NCBI GenBank assembly: GCA_963781065.1 | Contig: CAWAET010000024.1 | Span: forward strand, 1-64,000 | Length of the DNA stretch: 64,000 bases | Reading direction: 5' to 3' | DNA from: CALZJC01 sp963781065 | Lineage (GTDB): Bacteria > Acidobacteriota > Thermoanaerobaculia > Multivoradales > JAHEKO01 | In this document: piece after piece, positions 56,501 through 64,000 of the stretch | How positions within the stretch are numbered: the first letter of the stretch is position 1 | Layout: each line of letters opens with the position of its first letter | Translations under genes and position numbers: made by a program | Notes under the pieces: model-generated | Databases searched by the model: none | Seen by the model: only the letters and a program-made list of their open reading frames with translations | Told to the model about the DNA's origin: nothing

Positions 56501-57724
56501 CTGAGAATCGGCATGGTCAGAGTCTTTTTCCTGATGGTCACCGTCTCCTTCTTCGCCTACCTGCTCGGCAAGCTCATCGACGCCAACCTGACCGGCATGC
56601 ACGGCTTCTACCGCGACCGCTTGAGCCAGGGGTTCCTGGTGGGGGTGGACCAGGACGGCGTCATCGGACCGGAGCGGGAGTTGAGCCTGCAGGAGATCTG
56701 CTTGGAAGGCTCGGGCGCTCCCTACCATCTGATCAGCGCCAGCCTCAACATGCAGGGCGAGAGCGCCGGCGCCCTGCGCTGGCGCAACAGCGACTTCTTC
56801 GTCTTCTCCAAGCGCTGGTGCGGCGGGCCGCACACCGAGTACTGCCTCACCGAGCAGCTCGAGTACTTCGCTCCCGACGTGCATCTCGGCAGCGCGATGG
56901 CGGTGTCAGCCGCGGCCGCGGCCCCCAACATGGGCTCCTACACCTCCGGCTTTCTGGTCATGCTGATGACCCTGCTCAACGTCCGGCTGGGGCTTTGGGT
57001 GCCCTCGCCAAGGCGGCTGCGGCGCATGGGCGAGCTCGGCATGATCGGCTCCGGCGAGCGGATCGGCGACCGGCTGCAGCGCTGGTGGCTGCAACTGAAG
57101 AACCGTCCGAGCGGCTACTACCTGGTCAACGAGATGGCCAGCCGACTCGACGCGAGCGGACCCTACGTCAACCTGAGCGACGGCGGCCACCTGGAGAACA
57201 CCGGCGCCTACGAGCTGCTGCGGCGGCGCTGCCGGTTCATCATCATCGGCGACGCGGAGTCCGACCCCGAGATGCAGTTCGGGTCGCTGGCGACGCTGAT
57301 GCGCTACGCCAGTATCGACCTGGGGATCGAGATCGAGATCGACCCCGGGCCGTTGCGACTCCGGAAGGACAAGACCTCGAAGGGGCATTGGGCGGTCGGC
57401 AAGATCCACTATCCGGCCGCGGCCGGAGGCAAGGACCGGGAGACCGGCATCCTGCTCTACGTCAAGACCTCCGTCGTCGGCAACGAGAGCGAGATCATCC
57501 GCGAGTACCGAGCCCGCCACAACGACTTCCCCCAGGAGTCCACCGCCGACCAGGTCTTCGAGGAGGACCAGTTCGAGGCCTACCGGGCGCTCGGCTATCA
57601 CATCGGCAACGCGCTCTTCGCGACTCGAGGCGATAGCCCGTTCGCCACGTCGGCCGAGGTCCACAGCTGGTTCTGCGGGCTCGCGGATCCGCCGGCCGAT
57701 GCCACGCCGGCGGCGTCCGGGTAG
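53535..57724 (+). CDS. Giant membrane patatin with a beta-propeller-like insert (two frame breaks)
   Basis: Composite of about 1395 residues from GTG 53535 behind GGAG. The first half of a patatin domain is at the N-terminus: GGGIRS at 75-80, then nucleophile Ser107 in STVSGGGF. A membrane helix (LNLVLLMPILLIVSLLGMVFF) follows. Residues about 240-480 are soluble, with WD40-like fragments (LQLWDLPP, IVAAAFSPDYQDWL, GSIWLFYLE, LLTEIAFS). Many membrane helices come next, and the catalytic Asp appears only near the C-terminus in NLSDGGHLENTGAYELLRRR and FIIIGDAESDPE. The frame moves by one base near 55605 and near 56297; joining the frames gives continuous membrane segments. The large insert within the split catalytic domain is unusual. 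Confidence 0.85.
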
Positions 57725-57752
57725 CGCCGGCATTCACAGCAGGATGCCGGCG
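57725..57752 (+). terminator. Perfect 9-bp hairpin after the giant patatin gene
   Basis: CGCCGGCAT (57725-57733) and ATGCCGGCG (57744-57752) flank a 10-nt loop immediately after the stop codon and before the convergent ridA gene. The strong stem in this place suggests a terminator, although no T-tract follows. Confidence 0.55.
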
Positions 57753-57826
57753 GCTCGCTACGCCGGTAGCCCTTTCGATCGCCTCTGCCGACGGGCAGCG
57801 CCTTCAATTGGCCAACTGAGTTCTGT

Positions 57827-57838
57827 CAGTGATCACTG
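57827..57838. promoter_or_regulatory. 12-bp palindrome in the convergent patatin/ridA gap
   Basis: CAGTGATCACTG is perfectly symmetric, about 34 bp beyond the ridA stop. It lies between converging genes, so a promoter role is unlikely. It may be part of a ridA-side hairpin or chance. Confidence 0.25.
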
Positions 57839-57871
57839 GCGAGAGAAGAGAGTGCATCGATTGACGCCTCC

Positions 57872-58246
57872 CTACGACACCCGCGCCACCAGATCGATCT
57901 CCACCAACGCCCCCGCTGGCAGCCCCGCCACCTGCACCGTCGACCGGGCCGGCTTGTGCTCGCCCATGGCCTCGGCGTAGATCCCGTTGAGGGTCTTGAA
58001 GTTGGCCAGGTCGGTGACGTAGACGGTGGCCTTGACCACGTCGGAGAAGTCGCAGCCGGCGGTCTCGAGCACCGCCCGCAGGTTCGCGAACACCCGGCGC
58101 GCCTGGGCCTCGAAGCCCTCGACCAGCTTGCCGGTGGCCGGGTCGAGGCCGACCTGCCCCGAGGTGTAGAGCCAGCCGTCGATCTCGACCGCCTGGGAGT
58201 AGGGGCCGATGGCGCCCGGTGCGTGGTCGGTGTGGTGGGTTTTCAC
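57872..58246 (-). CDS. ridA: RidA-family reactive intermediate deaminase
   Basis: 124 residues from GTG 58246 behind AAGGAG. Hydrolyses reactive enamine/imine intermediates made by PLP enzymes. GAIGPYSQAVEIDGWLYTSG, the conserved Arg in ARRVFANLRAVLE, VVKATVYVTDLANF and ARSTVQVAGLPAGALVEIDL are diagnostic, including the catalytic Arg of the RSTV-type motif. Its GTG overlaps the hpt stop (GTGA). Confidence 0.94.
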   Translation of the reverse strand: MKTHHTDHAPGAIGPYSQAVEIDGWLYTSGQVGLDPATGKLVEGFEAQARRVFANLRAVLETAGCDFSDVVKATVYVTDLANFKTLNGIYAEAMGEHKPARSTVQVAGLPAGALVEIDLVARVS

Positions 58247-58785
58247 TCGACGTCTCCTTCGTAGACCCCGATGTAGGGCAGGTTGCGGAAGTGGTCGTCC
58301 AGGTCGAGGCCGTAGCCGACGACAAAGACGTTGTCGATGGTGAAGCCGGTGTAGTGGATGGGGATCTCGATCTCGCGCGCCGCCGCCTTGTCGAGCATCG
58401 TGCACAGCTTGACCGAGCGGGCGCCGCGGAACTCGAGCAGGGCCATGATGGTGCGCAGGGTGTAGCCGGTGTCGACGATGTCCTCGATCAGCAGGACGTC
58501 GCGGCCGCGCACCGAGATGTCGACGTCCTTGCGGATGCGGATTTCGCCGGCCGTAGTGCCCGAGCCGTAGCTCGAGGTCTGGAAGAAGCCGATCTGGAGC
58601 GGCGTCCTGACCTGCTTGAGCAGGTCGACCATGAAGAAGACCGAGCCCTTGAGCACGCCGACGCAGAGGATCGGGTCGCCGCCCTGGTAGTCGCGGTCGA
58701 TCTCGGCCGCCAGCTCGGTGATTCGGTGGTCGAGGTCCTCGGACGAGATCAGCACCTTCGGCCGGTCGAGGTTGATGGGGCTCAT
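58243..58785 (-). CDS. hpt: Hypoxanthine phosphoribosyltransferase
   Basis: 180 residues from ATG 58785 behind AAGGAG. Purine salvage: hypoxanthine (and often guanine) plus PRPP to nucleotide. PRPP loop VLLIEDIVDTGYTLRTIM, catalytic-loop FFQTSSYGSGTTAG and the base-binding VKLCTMLDKAA and VVGYGLDLDDHFRNLPYIG are all present. Together with the upstream purine nucleoside phosphorylase it forms a nucleoside-to-nucleotide salvage pair. Confidence 0.96.
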   Translation of the reverse strand: MSPINLDRPKVLISSEDLDHRITELAAEIDRDYQGGDPILCVGVLKGSVFFMVDLLKQVRTPLQIGFFQTSSYGSGTTAGEIRIRKDVDISVRGRDVLLIEDIVDTGYTLRTIMALLEFRGARSVKLCTMLDKAAAREIEIPIHYTGFTIDNVFVVGYGLDLDDHFRNLPYIGVYEGDVE

Positions 58786-58852
58786 CTGGGCTCCTTGAAT
58801 CTGGGGTGGGCTCCCGGTGTCACGTCGGTGTCGGTGGTCGCGTAAAGCGGCG

Positions 58853-59690
58853 CTAGGCGGAGCAGAGCTCCGGCCGCTCGAGCAGCCGCACGAGCAGTTC
58901 GCGCAGCCGCCCGGAGGCCGCCTCGGCCGCGGCCAGGACCTCGGTGTGGACCAGCGGTTCGGGGACCATCCCCGAGGCCGGGTTGGCGACCAGCGAGATG
59001 CCGAGGCAGCGCACCCCCATGTGGCGGGCGGCGATCACCTCGAGCACGGTGGACATGCCCACCAGGTCGGCGCCCATCCGGCGCAGCATCTCGACCTCGG
59101 CCGGGGTCTCGTAGCTCGGCCCGGCGACGCCGGCGTAGACGCCTTCGTCCAGCTCCAGGCCCAGCGCCACCGCTTCCTCGAGCGCCACTCGGCGCAGCTC
59201 GGCATCGTAGGCGGTGGTCAGGTCGGGGAAGTGGGGGCCCCAGGCCGGCGGCAGCTCGCCGCGCAGCGGGTTGAGGCCGATCAGGTTGAGGTGGTCGCGG
59301 ATCAGCATCAGGTCGCCCGCCCGCGCGCCCTCGTAGAGGCCGCCCGAGGCGTTCGACAGGATCGCGGTCTCGACCCCGAGCAGCGCTCCCAGCCGGATCG
59401 AAAAGGCCACCTGGTGGCCGTCGTAGCCCTGATAGGAGTGCAGCCGGCCGCGCTGGTAGAGCACCGGCCTGTCGCTGCCCGCGTCGCAGCAGGTCGAAGG
59501 TGTGCGGGTGGCCCTCGACCCGGCCGGGGAGGAAGGGCAGGAAGTCGGCCATCGGCCGGCTGTGCCCGCCCGGGTCGCCCAGGTCGACCGCCAGACCGGA
59601 GCCGGAGACGACCATCACTCGTGGCCGCGGCCAGCCGGCCTCGTCCCATCGGGCGACGGCGGCTTCGAGCTCTGCGACCATGCCGTCCAT
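58853..59690 (-). CDS. punA: Purine nucleoside phosphorylase (one frame break)
   Basis: Composite of about 278 residues, normal for trimeric PNP. Phosphate-binding VMVVSGSGLAVDLGD, GRLHSYQGYDGHQVAFSIR, NASGGLYEGARAGDLMLIRDHLN, GPSYETPAEVEMLRRMGADLVGMS and the late NPASGM block are all intact. Near 59480 the frame moves by one base after LLRRG; removing one base restores SDRPVLYQRGRL. Start ATG 59690 is chosen; a second ATG lies three codons on. Releases the base from inosine or guanosine for hpt, the next gene. Confidence 0.92.
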
Positions 59691-59914
59691 GCTGGACGTC
59701 AATGCTAGCAGTCCCCGGGAGTCGGGCCGGCGGCCGAGCCGGCCGCCGCCGAGCCGCGCGCTCGGGGTCGCCGGTGTCCAACCGCCGCCGGCCGCTGCGG
59801 TGGCATGCGCGCCGAAAGCCCTGGCCGTGGCGCCATCGAGGCCTCGACCACGGGCTGTCATGGAATCGGATATCGTTGGGCGGCCGCAGGACCCCGCCCG
59901 CCTGAAAGGAACCG

Positions 59915-61494
<1,580 letters not shown>

Positions 61495-61498
<4 letters not shown>

Positions 61499-62673
61499 GC
61501 CGGCGGCCGGGCCGCAGCCTGTCGCTCTATCTGGCCCTGCGCTACCTGCGCTCCGCGCGCCGCGACGCCTTCGTCACCTTCCTGTCCGTCACCGCCGCCG
61601 GCGGCATGGCCCTGGGAGTGGCCGCGCTGGTCCTCGCCCTGGCGATGCTCAGCGGCCTGCAGGGGGCGCTGCGCGGCGAGATCCTGGCGCGCACGCCGGA
61701 GATCGAGGCGGTGCTGCCGGCCGGCGCCGACGCGGCGGCGGCGCGGCAGGCGGTGGCGGCGGTGGAGGGGGTCCGCGACGCCCGGCTGGCGGTGATCGGC
61801 CGCGGCTGGCTGATGGCTCGCGGCCGGGTGCGGCCGGTGGAGCTGACCGGCTTCGAGGGGCCGCTGCCGGCGACCTTCCCTGAGGCCTCGAGCGTCGCCA
61901 ACGGCCTCTATCTGAGCGAGCGGCTGGCCACCGCCTGGAACCTGGAGCCCGGTGACCTGGTCGAGGTCGGCTCGTCGCGCCCGACCCTGTCGCCCCTGGG
62001 CCCGCTGCCGCGGGTGCGCCGGCTGCGGCTGGCCGGCACCTTCGTCGCCGGCCGCACCGAGCAGGAGGAGCGGGCGGCCGTGCCGCTGGCCGAAGCGCGG
62101 GCGCTGCTGGGCGACGCCGAGCTGCGGCTGCGGGCCGAAACCGGCGATCTGCGCCTGGCGGCTCGGCTGGCGCCGGCGCTGGCGGCGGTCCTGCCGGCGG
62201 GGAGCGTGGTGCGCTCCTGGCGCGAGCTCAACCGCGCCCTGTTCTTCGCCCTGCGGCTCGAGAAGAGCCTGCTGTTTCTGGCCGTGCTGCTGATCGCGGT
62301 GGTCGCCGGGTTGGCGCTGGTGGCCGACCTGTCGCTGATCATCGCCAGCAAGCGGCCCGAGCTGGGCATGCTGGGCGCCATGGGCGCGACGCCGCGCGAG
62401 CTGCGTCGGGTCTTTCTCTGGCTGGGCGCTCTGCTGACCGCGCTGGGCGGCGGGCTGGGTCTGGCGGTGGGGGTGGCCGGCTCGTGGCTGCTGGACGAGA
62501 CCCGCCTGCTGCGGCTGGGCGAGGCGTTCTTCATCGACTACGTGCCGTTCCGGGTCGAGGCCCCGGATCTGCTGCTGGTGCTGGCGGCGGTGGCCGGGCT
62601 GACCTTTCTGTGCGCCGCGGTGGCGGCGCGGCAGGCCACCGCCCTGAGCCCGATCGAGGCCCTCCGGCGATGA
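61495..62673 (+). CDS. LolC/LolE-family lipoprotein-releasing permease
   Basis: 392 residues from TTG 61495, overlapping the lysS stop. Topology of the MacB/LolCE family: one N-terminal helix (GGMALGVAALVLALAMLSGL), a periplasmic domain at about 60-250, and three C-terminal helices (KSLLFLAVLLIAVVAGLALV, WLGALLTALGGGLGLAVG, LLLVLAAVAGLTFLCAAV). The coupling helix reads SKRPELGMLGAMGATPRELR and the family-typical ATALSPIEALRR ends the protein. It should extract outer-membrane lipoproteins with LolD. Only one permease gene is present, so it may act as a homodimer. Confidence 0.92.
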
Positions 62674-63353
62674 GCGTCGCCGTTCGCGCCCGCGGCGTCT
62701 CCAAGTCGTACCGCGACGGGGCCCAGCGCACCGAGGTGCTGTGCGGCATCGATCTCGACCTCGAGCCCGGCGAGCTGACGGCGATCGTCGGCCCCTCGGG
62801 CGCCGGCAAGTCGACCCTGCTGCACCTGCTGGGGGGGCTCGACGTGGCGGACGCGGGCGAGATCGAGGTCGCCGGCCACCGGCTGGACCAGCTGGACGCC
62901 ACCGAGCTCGCCGGCTTCCGCAACCGCACCATCGGCTTCGTCTTCCAGTTCCAGGAGCTGCTGCCCGACTTCACCGCGCTCGAGAACGTGGTGCTGCCTG
63001 GGCGGATCGCCGGCCGTGACCCGGCCGCGCTGGAGCGGCGGGCGGCGGAGCTTCTGGCCGAGGTCGACATGACGCCGCGCCGCGACCGCTTCCCCTCGCA
63101 GCTGTCCGGAGGCGAGCGGCAGCGGGTGGCGCTGTGCCGGGCGCTGCTGCTCGAGCCCCCTCTGCTGCTGGCCGACGAGCCGACCGGCAACCTCGACCCG
63201 GCAGCCGGCGAGCGGGTCTTCGACCTCATGATCCGGCTCCAGCAGCGCCGCGGGACGACCGCGCTGGTGGTCACCCACAACCCGGAGCTGGCCCGGCGGT
63301 GTGGTAGACTGCTACGTCTTGAGGGCGGCGTTTTGAGGCCCGAGAGCCGTTGA
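62670..63353 (+). CDS. lolD: Lipoprotein-releasing ABC transporter ATP-binding protein LolD
   Basis: 227 residues; ATG overlaps the permease stop (ATGA). Walker A GPSGAGKSTLLHLLGGLD, Q-loop FQFQELLPDFTALENV, signature LSGGERQRVALCRAL, Walker B LLLADEPTGNLDP and H-loop VVTHNPELA match LolD closely, including the LolC-contacting ELLPDFTALENV segment. Works with the preceding permease at the inner membrane. Confidence 0.94.
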   Translation: MSVAVRARGVSKSYRDGAQRTEVLCGIDLDLEPGELTAIVGPSGAGKSTLLHLLGGLDVADAGEIEVAGHRLDQLDATELAGFRNRTIGFVFQFQELLPDFTALENVVLPGRIAGRDPAALERRAAELLAEVDMTPRRDRFPSQLSGGERQRVALCRALLLEPPLLLADEPTGNLDPAAGERVFDLMIRLQQRRGTTALVVTHNPELARRCGRLLRLEGGVLRPESR

Positions 63354-63390
63354 TTCCGGGCCCGAGAGCCTCAAACCCCGAACCCCAGGC

Positions 63391-64000
63391 ATGTTCGAGA
63401 AATACAACGAGAAGGCTCGTCGCGCCCTCTTCTTCGCTCGCTACGAGGCCAGCAAGCTCGGTAGCCGGGTGATCGAGTCGGAGCACATCCTGCTCGGCAT
63501 CCTGCGCGAGGGCGAGGAGTCGGTCAACGAGCTCTTCCAGCGCTTCGAGGTCAAGCCGGAGGTGATCCGGCGAGAGATCGAGGGCGAGCGGGTCTTTGTC
63601 GAGCGCATCTCGTCGACCGCCGAGCTGCCGCTGTCCGAGGAGTCGAAGAAGATCCTCGCCTACGCCTCGCACGAGGCCGAGAGCATGCTCCACGCCACCG
63701 TCGGCTCGGAGCACCTGCTGATCGGCATCCTGCGGGTCGAGAGCTGCCTGGCGGCGCGGATCCTCAAACAGCAGGGCGTCGAGCTGTCGACCCTGCGCGA
63801 GGAGGTGCTGTCGGTCGCCCAGGAGCGCGAGGCGTCGCAGCAGAAGAAAGAGCTGCCCTTTCTCGCCGAGTACGGCCGCGACCTCACCCTGCTGGCGGCG
63901 CAGGGCTCGTTCGATCCGCTGATCGGCCGCAACGACGAGGTGGAGCGGATCATCCAGGTGCTGTCGCGGCGCACCAAGAACAACCCGATCCTGCTCGGCG
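63391..64000 (+). CDS. clpC: ClpC-type AAA+ protease chaperone, N-terminal part
   Basis: At least 203 residues, running off the window. The start MFEKYNEKARRALFFARYEA is the typical ClpC opening. The two N-terminal Clp repeats are visible (ESEHILLGILREGEE and GSEHLLIGILRVE), then LAEYGRDLTLLAAQGSFDPL and IGRNDEVERIIQVLSRRTKN leading into the first Walker A region (NNPILLG). ClpC unfolds substrates for ClpP. The rest, including the second AAA+ module, is not in the window. Confidence 0.93.
   Translation, partial: MFEKYNEKARRALFFARYEASKLGSRVIESEHILLGILREGEESVNELFQRFEVKPEVIRREIEGERVFVERISSTAELPLSEESKKILAYASHEAESMLHATVGSEHLLIGILRVESCLAARILKQQGVELSTLREEVLSVAQEREASQQKKELPFLAEYGRDLTLLAAQGSFDPLIGRNDEVERIIQVLSRRTKNNPILLG

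Overview
The window is a very GC-rich chromosomal stretch from a Gram-negative-type bacterium. A LolC/E–LolD pair, a long FadE-type acyl-CoA dehydrogenase, a PilB/GspE ATPase, a bactofilin next to an M23 peptidase, HD-GYP signalling and three patatin-like phospholipases together suggest a soil or sediment Acidobacteriota (Thermoanaerobaculia-like) or a deltaproteobacterial-grade lineage. I cannot settle the phylum from sequence alone. There is no rRNA, tRNA, CRISPR array, integrase or recognisable insertion sequence. Many genes overlap by 4 bp and start with GTG or TTG.

Layout. 1-3.5 kb: smc (minus, cut by the window edge). 3.7-6.5 kb: pyrR-pyrB-pyrC, broken into several frames. 6.9-8.4 kb: a polytopic membrane protein (minus). 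8.4-8.5 kb: a palindromic repeat array. 8.6-12 kb: inositol monophosphatase-like protein, M23 peptidase, bactofilin and a small membrane protein. 11.9-12.9 kb: dGTPase-like HD protein (minus). 13.2-16.4 kb: phosphonate/phosphite-type ABC importer. 16.5-22.8 kb (minus): a TIR-like/MAP3K-type TPR protein, a phosphatidylserine decarboxylase homologue and a membrane patatin. 23-26.3 kb: HEAT-repeat glycosyltransferase and FAD oxidoreductase. 26.3-29.8 kb (minus): ParA-like ATPase, SCP2-like secreted protein and SLC13-type transporter. 29.9-32.4 kb: FadE. 32.5-35.7 kb (minus): ferrous iron uptake (DtxR-FeoA fusion, FeoB). 35.9-41.1 kb: PilB/GspE, EamA transporter, aroC, thioesterase, glycosyltransferase. 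41.2-45.9 kb: gamma carbonic anhydrase-like, hisS, aspS, aroB. 46-50 kb: HD-GYP, Roadblock, ftsY, unknown. 50.1-52.4 kb: molybdopterin oxidoreductase. 52.4-57.7 kb: two divergent patatins. 57.9-59.7 kb (minus): ridA, hpt, punA. 59.9-64 kb: lysS, lolC/E, lolD, clpC start.

Most of the window is housekeeping: pyrimidine synthesis, purine salvage, aromatic amino acid synthesis, tRNA charging, lipoprotein export and protein targeting. Two things stand out. First, a co-directional trio couples a TIR/deoxyribosyltransferase-like sensor protein of the ASK1 (MAP3K) architecture to two phospholipid enzymes. It is a plausible, apparently undescribed lipid-directed signalling or defence module. Second, reading-frame breaks in conserved genes all have the same sign (extra bases), with an extreme cluster in pyrR-pyrB-pyrC and the following gene. 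Inserted-base consensus errors are the simplest explanation, so coordinates of those genes are composites.
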